6,884 bases of DNA from Burkholderiales bacterium (GCA_947453585.1 CANGHQ010000095.1:1-6884); one strand, 5' to 3'; counted from the first letter of the stretch, positions 1 to 6,549 are shown. Numbers and translations: made by a program. Notes: generated by a model from the sequence alone, not told the origin.

Positions 1-171
1 AAGTGCCGTCAAGAAGGCGCTGGAATCGGGGTCTTCCCACATTAATTCCAAGTGGGAAATGATGCCCGGCACATACAGCAAGTCGCAATCGCCGTGTCCA
101 AAGACCTGGTAGGCGATGCTCAGGTCGCCCGATAGAACGTACTGGGTTTGTGGACGGTCGAAAGCCAACAT
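1..171 (-). CDS. alpha/beta hydrolase N-terminus, possibly of a hydrolase-adenylate cyclase fusion (partial, runs off the window)
   Basis: Fifty-seven codons are read from an ATG at 171 to the window edge without a stop. The peptide begins MLAFDRPQTQYVLSGDLSIA and continues YQVFGHGDCDLLYVPGIISH, then LELMWEDPDSSAFLTAL. This pattern (R/TxY..SGD..IAYQV.G.G..DL.YVPG..SHxE..WEDP) is the start of an alpha/beta hydrolase subgroup that in many bacteria is joined to a class III adenylate/guanylate cyclase domain. The hydrolase assignment is from recalled family pattern; the cyclase domain is not in view and is only a possibility. The start is supported by a purine-rich GGAGAG about seven bases upstream (complement of about 178-184). 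A TATAGT (complement of 217-222, five of six -10 bases) lies 46 bases before the ATG but has no good -35 partner. The next gene upstream on the same strand ends 126 bases away, so co-transcription is possible but not shown. Confidence 0.7.
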   Translation of the reverse strand, partial: MLAFDRPQTQYVLSGDLSIAYQVFGHGDCDLLYVPGIISHLELMWEDPDSSAFLTAL

Positions 172-297
172 GGGAGCTCTCCAAATAGCGGGTCGGAACA
201 GGCAAGTTGTCAAGCAACTATACCTTTGCGGCGCCCCCAAGCCGTATTTGGAGAAGGATCTGTTTGGATTGGCGGCGCCGTAGCTGACCCCGGAGTT

Positions 298-1557
298 CTA
301 CAAGGCTGGTGCGATGCGCTTCCAACTGAACGGACCCAAAGCGTCCAAGGTATGGGGTGCATTGACCTTGGGGTCTATGTGCAGCTTCAGCCATTCCATG
401 GGCTGGGTTTCGCCATGGACCACGATGCGGTGGAAGTTGGGCACGTTGTAGCCATGGTTTTGTGCCATGTAAGCGTCAACCGGGCTTTTGCGGGACGTGA
501 TCATGGCTTCGGCCCGGCTGTCGGAGCAAGACACTGCAGGCTTGCCGGACTCGATCTCAATGGCGCAGGGCGCGCCTTTTGCCAGAGGGCTGTCGGAGCG
601 AAACGCGTGCGAGTCACCCATGAGCATCAGGACCGGCATTCCATAGGCCTTGGTACCCTCGGCAATTTTGTCCAAGTACTGCTTGTAGCCGCTCAGATGC
701 GCCATACCCTGCGAAGATTCGTCCACGTCCCACATATCGGCCTGGGTCAGAATCACCATGCCGATGTTGCCCTTGGTCGTGGCGTGGTTATAGGCGGCGT
801 CAATCCAACGCAGGGTGGCCGCCGTACGTTCGGTCACTTCTTTTTGCTGCTCTGCCGACATGGTCGGTACGCCATACCAAGGGTCAAGGCCATTGTTTGA
901 GCCGCCTGGAATATTCAGGGTAACAAACAGCACCCCTGCCTTTTCCCACCAAACGTTTTCCACAAAGGCCTTGTCTGCGGGGTGTGCGGGATTGAATTCG
1001 ACCGCCTGGCTATGCACTTGCATAGGCGCGCCGAGGGTGAGCCCGGGTTTGGCGAAGAACATGGAGCGCACCAATTCCAGGTTGGCGATGGGGTCGCCCT
1101 TGGCGTAGTCCACAAATTTCCCAGCGGCATCTACGATGTAGTCGATTTTTCCAGTGGCTTTATTGAAACTGCCCCCACCTTCTTTGGCCTTGTGGCAATC
1201 CATCCACTCGTTGTCTCCGGGCGTATAGATCAGGGGTTTTTTGAACGCAGCCCATTGTTCGAATATGGTCTTGTTGTATTCCTCGGTGCAGTATTGCTTG
1301 CCGGCATGTGTGTCGCCAATGTGAGTCACAAAAGACAGGTCGGCATCGGCGTTGATTGCGGCAATGAAGCGCGGGTGCAGCACGAGTTGGCGTGTATCCG
1401 TGGGCGAGGTTCCATAGGGCACGTCGCCAATGACGGCCACATCGAACGCAGCATCTTGCTCGACTGCTGTTTTGCTACCCATCACGCCGCAAGCGCTTAA
1501 CGTAGCGCCTAAGGCAATAACCAAGGTGGCGAGTTTGAAGTAGGTCGGTATTATCAT
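298..1557 (-). CDS. calcineurin-like metallophosphoesterase-type lipoprotein
   Basis: A 419-residue protein. The first 23 residues form a lipoprotein signal: a short n-region with Lys8, a hydrophobic stretch LATLVIALGATL, then the lipobox LSAC with lipidation predicted at Cys23. Gly24 follows, which would not give Asp+2 inner-membrane retention, so the outer membrane is the likely site. The mature part has the order of motifs of the calcineurin-like fold: GDVPYG (44-49), HIGDTHAG (79-86), PGDNEW (113-118), then GDSHAFRSDSP (314-324). The first block has Pro-Tyr where the classical superfamily has GDxHG, so this is a divergent branch. Residues for metal binding (Asp45, Asp82, Asn116, His317) look present, but the substrate is unknown. 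The ATG at 1557 is the only start after an in-frame TGA upstream, although no clear Shine-Dalgarno precedes it. A weak promoter candidate reads TTGTCA (complement of 1653-1658), 17 bases, TATGGG (complement of 1630-1635). The gene is divergent from the small gene at 1682. Confidence 0.85.
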   Translation of the reverse strand: MIIPTYFKLATLVIALGATLSACGVMGSKTAVEQDAAFDVAVIGDVPYGTSPTDTRQLVLHPRFIAAINADADLSFVTHIGDTHAGKQYCTEEYNKTIFEQWAAFKKPLIYTPGDNEWMDCHKAKEGGGSFNKATGKIDYIVDAAGKFVDYAKGDPIANLELVRSMFFAKPGLTLGAPMQVHSQAVEFNPAHPADKAFVENVWWEKAGVLFVTLNIPGGSNNGLDPWYGVPTMSAEQQKEVTERTAATLRWIDAAYNHATTKGNIGMVILTQADMWDVDESSQGMAHLSGYKQYLDKIAEGTKAYGMPVLMLMGDSHAFRSDSPLAKGAPCAIEIESGKPAVSCSDSRAEAMITSRKSPVDAYMAQNHGYNVPNFHRIVVHGETQPMEWLKLHIDPKVNAPHTLDALGPFSWKRIAPAL

Positions 1558-1681
1558 GATGGTGGCGTGGTAGTTGGTATGGATGAGCCTGCAGATCCGG
1601 AATGGTGATCAAGCAAACTGCTGCATTTACCCATACGAGCGTTTCAGTAGCGTGACAAAGCACCGCAGCCTGCCAAAACAC

Positions 1682-1960
1682 ATGAATTCTCAAAAACGAA
1701 GCTCTTTGACGCCTGGCGACGTGGCCGCCCTCATTCAAATGGCTTGGGAAGACCGAACCACGTTTGAAACCATCCAAGAGCGCCTTGGAGTCTCTGAGGC
1801 CGAGGTCATTCAGGTGATGCGCGCTGCGCTTACACCGGGCTCTTTTAAAAGGTGGCGCATGCGCGTCAAGGGCCGGGCCACAAAACATCGGGCGCTCAGA
1901 GATCCGCAGATGAAATTTGATGATCATGCGATCGCAGACCATCGGCGCGCGAATTGCTAA
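1682..1960 (+). CDS. TIGR03643-type small conserved protein
   Basis: A 92-residue protein recognised by the pattern MAWEDRTTFETIQERLGVSE (residues 20-39), then AEVIQVMR, the segment LTPGSFKRWRMRVKGR and TKHRALRDPQMKF. This is the signature of the short uncharacterised family TIGR03643, common in proteobacteria and other phyla. Function is unknown. Residues 30-47 resemble a helix-turn-helix (IQERLGVSEAEVIQVMR), which hints at nucleic-acid binding but does not prove it. The reading frame is open further upstream to 1574, but the extra 36 residues do not resemble the family and the ATG at 1682 places the conserved block at the usual distance. No convincing Shine-Dalgarno is visible before 1682; a GTG at 1652 is the alternative. 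A hairpin with a T-run begins 37 bases after the stop and may terminate this transcript. Confidence 0.8.
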   Translation: MNSQKRSSLTPGDVAALIQMAWEDRTTFETIQERLGVSEAEVIQVMRAALTPGSFKRWRMRVKGRATKHRALRDPQMKFDDHAIADHRRANC

Positions 1961-1978
1961 ACCGTTGTTGACGTCATA

Positions 1979-2059
1979 AAGCCTGCGAGCACTTCAGGCG
2001 TCTAAGCGGGTTCAGGAGAACCGCAGCACTTGTGGCTTAAGATTTAGACGCTTTTTTTT
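1979..2059 (+). terminator. structured segment ending in an intrinsic terminator, just before the nitroreductase gene
   Basis: A perfect 8-bp stem GCGTCTAA (1998-2005) / TTAGACGC (2044-2051) is followed at once by eight T's (2052-2059). The 38-base interior is itself structured: GCGGGTTC (2006-2013) pairs with GAACCGC (2018-2024) around an AGGA loop with one bulge. Just upstream GCCTG (1981-1985) pairs with CAGGC (1995-1999), sharing two bases with the terminator stem. AAGCC (1979-1983) can pair with GGCTT (2034-2038). The heptamer AGCACTT occurs twice, at 1988-1994 and 2025-2031. It can serve as the terminator of the TIGR03643-type gene, but its closeness to the next start allows an attenuator or the 3' end of a small RNA. 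I matched it to no known riboswitch class. Confidence 0.75.
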
Positions 2060-2085
2060 GTTTTCCTCATTTTTCAGGGATTTTC

Positions 2086-2706
2086 ATGACCGACGTTTTC
2101 AGCGCCATCAACGGCCGCACCTCTGCCAATAACTTTGACCCCACCCACGTGATGACCCAGGCGGAGATCACCGAGCTGGCGCAATTGGCCAACCAGACTC
2201 CCACTTCCTTCAACCAGCAAAACTGGCGCTTGGTCGCCGTAAACACGCCCGCAGCCAAGGCCCGCCTCAAGGCCGCGGCCTACAACCAGCCCAAAGTCGG
2301 CGACGCTGCCGTGACCTTTGTGGTGGTGGGAAAAATCGGTGGCCACAAAGACTTGCCGGTACTGATCAAGCCCATGCTGGACGGCGGCTACATTGACCAA
2401 GCTGCCTTTGACGGCTGGATTGGCATGGCCAACGGCATGTACGACGGCAAAGAACAGTTCCAGCGTGACGAGGCCGTTCGCTCCGCTTCCATGGCCGCAA
2501 TGACGCTGATGTACGCCGCCCATGGCAAAGGCTTGGTGTCTGGCGCCATGATTGGCTATGACCCCACTGCGGTCAGCGCCGAGTGCAAGCTCGCCGCCGA
2601 CGAAATTCCGGTCATGTTGATCGCCGTGGGCCGCCCCGCACCCGGCAACTGGCCCCGCAAGGTACGCCGCGCCGTGGCCGACGTGGTGAGCTTTAGCGCC
2701 GACTAA
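2086..2706 (+). CDS. nitroreductase-family FMN protein
   Basis: A 206-residue protein of usual length for the NfsB/PnbA-like nitroreductase fold, whose members form dimers and use FMN with NAD(P)H to reduce nitroaromatics, quinones or similar acceptors. Visible marks are the N-terminal GRTSANNF (10-17, Arg11 and Ser13 for the FMN phosphate), the block PTSFNQQNWR (39-48) matching the family S-x-N-x-Q-x-W motif, the helix RDEAVRSASMAAMTLMYAAH (127-146), the GAMIGYDP block (153-160), and the C-terminal VGRPAPGNWPRKVRR (181-195) whose basic end fits the second FMN phosphate contact. There is no signal peptide, so it is cytoplasmic. The ATG at 2086 has AGGGA at 2076-2080, five bases away. The hydrolase gene follows after 47 bases with no terminator between, so the two may be co-transcribed. 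The substrate cannot be told from sequence. Confidence 0.9.
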   Translation: MTDVFSAINGRTSANNFDPTHVMTQAEITELAQLANQTPTSFNQQNWRLVAVNTPAAKARLKAAAYNQPKVGDAAVTFVVVGKIGGHKDLPVLIKPMLDGGYIDQAAFDGWIGMANGMYDGKEQFQRDEAVRSASMAAMTLMYAAHGKGLVSGAMIGYDPTAVSAECKLAADEIPVMLIAVGRPAPGNWPRKVRRAVADVVSFSAD

Positions 2707-2753
2707 GCGCCAGGGTGGCGGCGAGTGCTGCCACCCGCATAAACCAAACTGCC

Positions 2754-3539
2754 ATGTCCTTTGCCCGCAGCGCCGACGGCGCCCGGCTGTATTACCAGAC
2801 GCAAGGCGCAGGCCCGGCGCTTTTGTTGCTGGCGGGCCAGTGTTGCGACCACCGCGAGTGGGAGCGCGTGGCGAGTGACTTTGCGCGCGACTTTCAGGTC
2901 ATCACCTGGGACTACCGTGGCACGGGCCAGAGCGACAAGCCAGCGGCGCCCGCCTACAGCACGCGTGGTTTTGCCGCTGACGCCATTGCGGTGCTCGACG
3001 ATTTGGCCGTAGAGCGCGCGCACGTCTATGGCGTTTCCATGGGCGGGCGGGTGGCTCAGTGGCTGGCCGTGGACCACGCACAACGCCTGGTCGCGCTGGT
3101 GTTGGGCGCCACCACCCCGGGCAACGCATACGGCGTGCGGCGCTCAGCAGCCGCAGATAAGGCCCTGCGCAGCACCGATGTGGTGGCTTTGCTAGAAACG
3201 TCCTTTACCCCCACCTGGATTGCCGCAAACCGTGAGCTGGCCGAAAACATTGCTGCTTCATGGTCTGCGCCTTTGCCCGCCCATGCCCGGCGCCTGCACT
3301 ACCAAGCCAGCGAGGGTCACGACGCTTGGGATGCCTTGCCTGGCATCAGCAAGCCGGTGCTGGTGATTCACGGGAGCGAGGACGAAGTCAATCTGCCAGA
3401 AAATGCGCGCCTGCTGGCGCAGCGCATACCTGGCGCAGAGTTGTGCATCTTGCCCGGCGCGCGACACGGCTATTTTGAAGAAATGCGCGAGGCGTCTTTT
3501 GCCGTGGTGCACGATTTTTTGCTGCGCCACCCACCATAG
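2754..3539 (+). CDS. alpha/beta hydrolase, 3-oxoadipate enol-lactonase-like
   Basis: A 261-residue protein from the ATG at 2754. The start SFARSADGARLYYQTQGAGP leads into LLLLAGQ (oxyanion-hole strand), then WDYRGTGQSDKP, typical of the group near 3-oxoadipate enol-lactonases and related esterases. The nucleophile elbow is GVSMGG with Ser95. The acid is probably Asp210 in IHGSEDEVNLP, and the catalytic His238 is in GARHGYF. All three triad members are present in the right order, so the enzyme looks intact; the substrate is unknown. No pca-pathway genes are nearby, so a role in aromatic degradation is not supported. The frame is open to a GTG at 2715, but that start has no spaced Shine-Dalgarno and adds 13 residues without family resemblance. 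The ATG also lacks a clear ribosome site, and translation may depend on the nitroreductase gene 47 bases upstream. Confidence 0.88.
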   Translation: MSFARSADGARLYYQTQGAGPALLLLAGQCCDHREWERVASDFARDFQVITWDYRGTGQSDKPAAPAYSTRGFAADAIAVLDDLAVERAHVYGVSMGGRVAQWLAVDHAQRLVALVLGATTPGNAYGVRRSAAADKALRSTDVVALLETSFTPTWIAANRELAENIAASWSAPLPAHARRLHYQASEGHDAWDALPGISKPVLVIHGSEDEVNLPENARLLAQRIPGAELCILPGARHGYFEEMREASFAVVHDFLLRHPP

Positions 3540-3635
3540 TCCGGGCGTGACGGGTATTTTTTTGTGTGCTGCCGCACCCTCTATTTTTACTGTGCAGACC
3601 ATACTGCGTTGACTTAACTACAAGGAGCACTGAGC

Positions 3636-4316
3636 ATGAAACTGGGCCACCAGCGCCAAAATGGCGCGCACAGCCAAAAGGGCAGGCGCCTGCGTCTTGC
3701 CTTGGGGGCCGTGTGGTGCAGCCTAGCGATGTTTGCATTTCCAATGACCAGCCACGCCACCGAAGAACCAGACTACCAAGTAGTCCAAAAGCTTGACGAC
3801 ATCGAGGTTCGCCAATACCAAACCTACGCTGTTGCTGAGGTCGTGGTGCCCGGCCCAGCGGCTGATGCCGGCAGCGCGGCCTTTCCGATTTTGGCGGGCT
3901 ACATCTTTGGCAAGAACAAGGGCGAACGCAAACTCGCCATGACCGCGCCTGTCACCCAAGCGGCCGAGCCGGTCAAGCTTGAAATGACCGCCCCCGTGAC
4001 GCAGGCGGCAGCGCCGGGTGGATTTCGAGTGCAATTTGTGCTGCCCAAGGGCGTGACCATGGCCAGCGCGCCCGAGCCTCTGGACGCCCGCGTGATGCTG
4101 CGCGACATTGCGCCAAGCCGGGTGGCGGTGATTCGTTACTCCGGGTTTTGGTCTGAGGGCAATTACCAGCAGCACCTGGAAAAGCTCCAGGGTGCTGTGC
4201 GCGCCGCAGGACTGAGCGCGGTGGGCGAGCCTGTGTATTCCCGCTACAACGCGCCTTTCACGCCCTGGTTTTTGCGGCGCAACGAAATTTGGCTGCATTT
4301 GGCGAATACGCCTTAG
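3636..4316 (+). CDS. exported SOUL-family heme-binding protein
   Basis: A 226-residue protein. The start is firm: AAGGAG at 3622-3627 lies eight bases before the ATG. The N-terminus is an export signal with a long basic n-region ending GRRLRL (17-21), a hydrophobic core (about 21-37) and a likely cleavage after TSHA (Ala41). It has paired arginines but not the full Tat consensus, so Sec export to the periplasm is the default reading. The mature part is a single SOUL domain: DYQVVQKLDDIEVRQY (46-61), FPILAGYIFGKNKGERKL (83-100), two MTAPVTQ segments, the strand RVQFVLPKG, then IRYSGFWSEGNYQQHLEKL (167-185) and the C-terminal YSRYNAPFTPWFLRRNEIWL (201-220). SOUL/HEBP proteins bind heme or other tetrapyrroles; the bacterial role is poorly defined. 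It lies 96 bases after the hydrolase gene and probably has its own translation signals; no promoter could be picked with confidence. Confidence 0.9.
   Translation: MKLGHQRQNGAHSQKGRRLRLALGAVWCSLAMFAFPMTSHATEEPDYQVVQKLDDIEVRQYQTYAVAEVVVPGPAADAGSAAFPILAGYIFGKNKGERKLAMTAPVTQAAEPVKLEMTAPVTQAAAPGGFRVQFVLPKGVTMASAPEPLDARVMLRDIAPSRVAVIRYSGFWSEGNYQQHLEKLQGAVRAAGLSAVGEPVYSRYNAPFTPWFLRRNEIWLHLANTP
3930..4010 (+). repeat. tandem 12-residue repeat inside the SOUL gene
   Basis: Residues 99-110 (KLAMTAPVTQAA) and 114-125 (KLEMTAPVTQAA) of the SOUL protein are identical at 11 of 12 positions with a 15-residue period. The DNA units 3930-3965 and 3975-4010 differ at many third positions, so the similarity is kept at the protein level and the repeat is not a fresh duplication. 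Paired MTAPV segments are common in SOUL proteins. Confidence 0.8.
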
Positions 4317-4364
4317 CCAAGGGCAGAAAAGCCACAGTTACATATTTATGCGAAAAAACAAGCA

Positions 4365-4403
4365 CGCAATGGGTATTGCGCTGATAATTGCTGCACTGCA
4401 ACA
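4365..4403 (+). promoter_or_regulatory. two dyads in the phasin promoter region, possible PhaR operator
   Basis: The 108-base gap before the phasin gene holds a perfect 6-bp inverted repeat CGCAAT-GGGT-ATTGCG (4365-4380) and, ten bases later, TTGC-N6-GCAA (4388-4401). The second includes CTGC-ACT-GCAA (4391-4401), one base from the CTGC-N3-GCAG site reported for the PHA-responsive repressor PhaR of Paracoccus. A GATAAT (4383-4388, five of six -10 bases) sits between them with no good -35, so the second dyad would overlap the transcription start, a fitting place for a repressor. The regulatory reading is inference. Confidence 0.4.
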
Positions 4404-4424
4404 TTTTTTAACCCAAGGATCCCC

Positions 4425-4907
4425 ATGTTCAAGAACACCCCCTTCGAAGCTATCGCCAAAACCCTGTCGGAGTCGGCACCCCAGTTCAACCCCGCTGCCG
4501 TGCAAGACGCCATCAAGCCCGCCCAGGACAACCTGAAGGCTTGGGCTGATCTGGCCCAAAAGCAGGCGGCACAAGCCCAAAGCGCGATTACCGAGACGGT
4601 CGAATCTATCAAGGGCATCAAAGACCCACAGGCCGCTTTTGAAATCATGAAGGAATCGGCCGAAGCCGGCATGGCCATGTTTGCCAAGAACCTGCAAGAC
4701 GCCACCGCCCTGAGCTTTGGCCAGTTCCACAGCACCGTGGACGCTGTGGAAAAAGCCCATCCCCAGCCCGAAGCCTTTGCCGCTGTGGCCAAGGGCTTGA
4801 AGGCTGCCGCATCGACGGCCGAAAACGCGATTGAGTCGGCCATGGCCAAGGGTGCTTCGATGGCGGCTTCGGTGTCGCCAGCAGCCAAGGCGAAAAAAGC
4901 CCGCTAA
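4425..4907 (+). CDS. phasin family protein
   Basis: A 160-residue, Ala-rich, mostly helical protein with no signal peptide and no cysteine. The pattern FNPAAVQDAIKPAQDNLKAW (21-40), then a Gln/Ala-rich helix, IKGIKDPQAAFEIMKESAEA (62-81) and MFAKNLQDATALSFGQFHST (85-104), fits the phasin_2 family. The C-terminus SPAAKAKKAR is a basic Ala/Lys tail often seen in beta-proteobacterial phasins. Phasins coat polyhydroxyalkanoate granules and limit their coalescence. The start has AAGGA at 4415-4419, five bases before the ATG. A strong terminator follows about 60 bases after the stop, and the gap before the gene is 108 bases, so it is probably a single-gene transcript. Its neighbour, read convergently, is a PHA synthase gene, which supports the assignment. 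The symbol phaP would be reasonable but which paralog it is cannot be said. Confidence 0.87.
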   Translation: MFKNTPFEAIAKTLSESAPQFNPAAVQDAIKPAQDNLKAWADLAQKQAAQAQSAITETVESIKGIKDPQAAFEIMKESAEAGMAMFAKNLQDATALSFGQFHSTVDAVEKAHPQPEAFAAVAKGLKAAASTAENAIESAMAKGASMAASVSPAAKAKKAR

Positions 4908-4925
4908 GCAGTGAGCGCGCAGTCC

Positions 4926-4943
4926 CAAGGCCACGCGGCCTTG
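4926..4943. other. small perfect hairpin between the phasin stop and the terminator
   Basis: CAAGGCC (4926-4932) and GGCCTTG (4937-4943) form a perfect 7-bp stem with an ACGC loop. No T-run follows on either strand, so it is not an intrinsic terminator by itself. It would lie in the phasin mRNA 3' end, where it could protect against 3' exonucleases. Confidence 0.5.
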
Positions 4944-4967
4944 CGAAGGTTCTGCGTATCACCCCAG

Positions 4968-4997
4968 GAACCCAGCCTTCGTGCTGGGTTCTTTTTT
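4968..4997 (+). terminator. intrinsic terminator of the phasin gene
   Basis: GAACCCAGC (4968-4976) and GCTGGGTTC (4983-4991) form a perfect 9-bp stem around a CTTCGT loop, followed by six T's (4992-4997). The T-run is only on the plus-strand side, so it serves the phasin transcript; the convergent phaC message, ending at 5056, has no comparable T-run here. Confidence 0.93.
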
Positions 4998-5055
4998 GGC
5001 GTTGCAGGCGGTTTGGTCCTTGGGAAGAACTGCGGCCCCTGGCCTGGCCGCTAAG

Positions 5056-6549
5056 TTACTGTTGTAGAACGTAGGTGCCAGGCGCATCGCAAATCGGCGT
5101 CAGGCCGAGCGCTGCGGCGCCCATGGCGGGAGCCGTAGCGGGTTTGCCCGAACGGGCCTTGAGCCAAGCGGCCCAATCGGGCCACCACGAGCCCTCATAC
5201 TCAGGCGCCGCCTGCAACCAAGCCTCGGGGTCCAGGTATTTGCCATCGTGTTTTCGGGTGAGCACCTTGTAGCCTCGCCCCGCCACCCCGGGCGGGTTCA
5301 CGATGCCCACGTTGTGGCCGCCCGAGGTCAGCAAAAACGTCAGCTCCACGTCGGACAAAAGGTGCAGCTTGTGCACCGAGCGCCAAGGCGCCACGTGGTC
5401 GTGCTCGGTGCCCACGCAGTAAATCGGGCATTTGATGTCGAGCAGTGCGATGGATTTGCCGTTGACGACGTAGCGCCCGCTTGCCAGGTCGTTGTGCAAA
5501 AACATGCGCCGCAAATACTCCGAATGCATGCGGTAGGGCAGCCGCGTTCCGTCCGCGTTCCAAGCCATCAGGTCGCTGACCGCAGATCGCTCGCCCAAGA
5601 GGTAGTCTTTCAGCAGCTTGGACCACACCAAGTCGCTCGAACCCATGAGCTGAAAGGCGCCGGCCATTTGCTTGATGTCCAGGTAGCCCTGGTCCCACAT
5701 GATGTCCTCCAGGTAGGCGACCTGGCTCTCATCAATGAACAGCTGCAGTTCACCCGGCTCGGTAAAGTCGGTTTGCGCCGCGAGCAGCGAAATGGTCGCC
5801 AGGCGCTGGTCGCCGTCGCCCCCCATGGCCGCCCCAGCCATCGTCAAAAGCGTTCCGCCAAGGCAGTAGCCCATCGCATGAATTTTTTGCTTTGGAACGA
5901 CCCGGCTGACGGCATCGATCGACGCCATGATTCCCAGTCGCAGGTAGTCTTCCAGGCCCAGCTCACGGTCGTCCGAACCCGGGTTTTTCCAGGAAATCGC
6001 AAACACCGTGTGGCCCTGGTCTACCAGGTACTTGATCAAAGAGTTTTGTGGCGAGAGGTCCAGGATGTAGTACTTCATGATCCACGAAGGAACGATGAGG
6101 ACGGGCTCGGGGAACGTTTTTGCGCCTGCGGGTTCATATTGAATGAGCTCGATAAGTGCGTTGCGGTAAATCACGTGTCCAGGCGTGACTGCCACGTTTT
6201 CTCCCACGCGAAACGCGTCCATACCCAAGGCGGGGGTGCCGGTGCTGATCCGATGCGCATCCGCCGTCAGATTCTGGAAGCCATTCCACAGGCTTAGGCC
6301 TCCCGTTTCAAGCGCGCGAGCCAGCACTTCCGGATTGCTAAAGACAAAGTTGGCCGGCGACACCATGTCAAGCATTTGCCGCACGGTAAAGCTGACGACT
6401 TCTTCATGGTGACTCGCCACGCCCCGGACGTTGGTGGTGGCGTCTTGCCACCATTGCTGCGTCAGCAGAAAGGACTGGCTGAAAAGGTTGAAGGGCCAGG
6501 CCGACCAGTGCGCATTGGTAAAGCGCCGGTCGTGCACCATGGGCGTCAC
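5056..6549 (-). CDS. phaC: class I PHA synthase, catalytic part (downstream of an in-frame TGA)
   Basis: An open frame of 498 codons including the stop, encoding the body of a poly(3-hydroxyalkanoate) polymerase, which joins 3-hydroxyacyl-CoA units into the granule polymer. Visible marks are HDRRFTNAHWSAWPFNLFSQ (6-25), LTQQWWQDATTNVRGV (29-44), then PSWIMKYYILDLSPQNSL (154-171), the lipase-like box GYCLGG with catalytic Cys229, the acid Asp384 in GTEHDHVAPW, and His412 in TSGGHN. The Cys-Asp and Asp-His spacings are 155 and 28 residues; in the C. necator enzyme (Cys319, Asp480, His508) they are 161 and 28. The catalytic part is therefore complete. It starts directly after a TGA in the same frame; the missing N-terminus is the separate entry at 6550-6798. 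Read through the TGA from the TTG at 6837 the residues become 325, 480 and 508 of 593. If translated alone, the starts are the GTG at 6549 or the ATG at 6540, neither with a Shine-Dalgarno. It may be non-functional, recoded, or half of a split enzyme. Confidence 0.92.
   Translation of the reverse strand: MTPMVHDRRFTNAHWSAWPFNLFSQSFLLTQQWWQDATTNVRGVASHHEEVVSFTVRQMLDMVSPANFVFSNPEVLARALETGGLSLWNGFQNLTADAHRISTGTPALGMDAFRVGENVAVTPGHVIYRNALIELIQYEPAGAKTFPEPVLIVPSWIMKYYILDLSPQNSLIKYLVDQGHTVFAISWKNPGSDDRELGLEDYLRLGIMASIDAVSRVVPKQKIHAMGYCLGGTLLTMAGAAMGGDGDQRLATISLLAAQTDFTEPGELQLFIDESQVAYLEDIMWDQGYLDIKQMAGAFQLMGSSDLVWSKLLKDYLLGERSAVSDLMAWNADGTRLPYRMHSEYLRRMFLHNDLASGRYVVNGKSIALLDIKCPIYCVGTEHDHVAPWRSVHKLHLLSDVELTFLLTSGGHNVGIVNPPGVAGRGYKVLTRKHDGKYLDPEAWLQAAPEYEGSWWPDWAAWLKARSGKPATAPAMGAAALGLTPICDAPGTYVLQQ

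Noticed and set aside
148..900. A 250-codon plus-strand open frame opposite the phosphoesterase
   Set aside because: Low-complexity translation, no family pattern, and the minus strand has a complete lipoprotein with motifs.
1475..1942. A 155-codon minus-strand frame overlapping the TIGR03643-type gene and the phosphoesterase start
   Set aside because: It overlaps two supported genes on different frames and has no recognisable domain.
1968..1996. TTGACG as a -35 box for the nitroreductase transcript
   Set aside because: No acceptable -10 sequence is found 16-19 bases downstream.
2011..2020. CsrA/RsmA-type GGA loop in the hairpin before the nitroreductase gene
   Set aside because: The loop AGGA is suggestive, but the surrounding bases do not fit the CANGGANG consensus and a single GGA loop is common by chance.
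2715..2753. GTG at 2715 as the start of the alpha/beta hydrolase
   Set aside because: The extra 13 residues do not resemble the family and the ATG at 2754 begins right at the usual SADG.R.YY start; kept only as an alternative.
3609..3614. TTGACT as the -35 box of a SOUL gene promoter
   Set aside because: It is only 8 bases before the ribosome binding site, leaving no space for a -10 box and start point.
4338..4934. Long minus-strand open frames opposite the phasin
   Set aside because: Both are shadows of the phasin gene; the plus strand has a ribosome site, phasin motifs and a terminator.
5248..6297. A 349-codon plus-strand open frame antisense to phaC
   Set aside because: It lies entirely opposite the well-supported synthase frame; its protein is rich in Arg, His and Val with no recognisable domain, as expected from the complement of a GC-rich gene.
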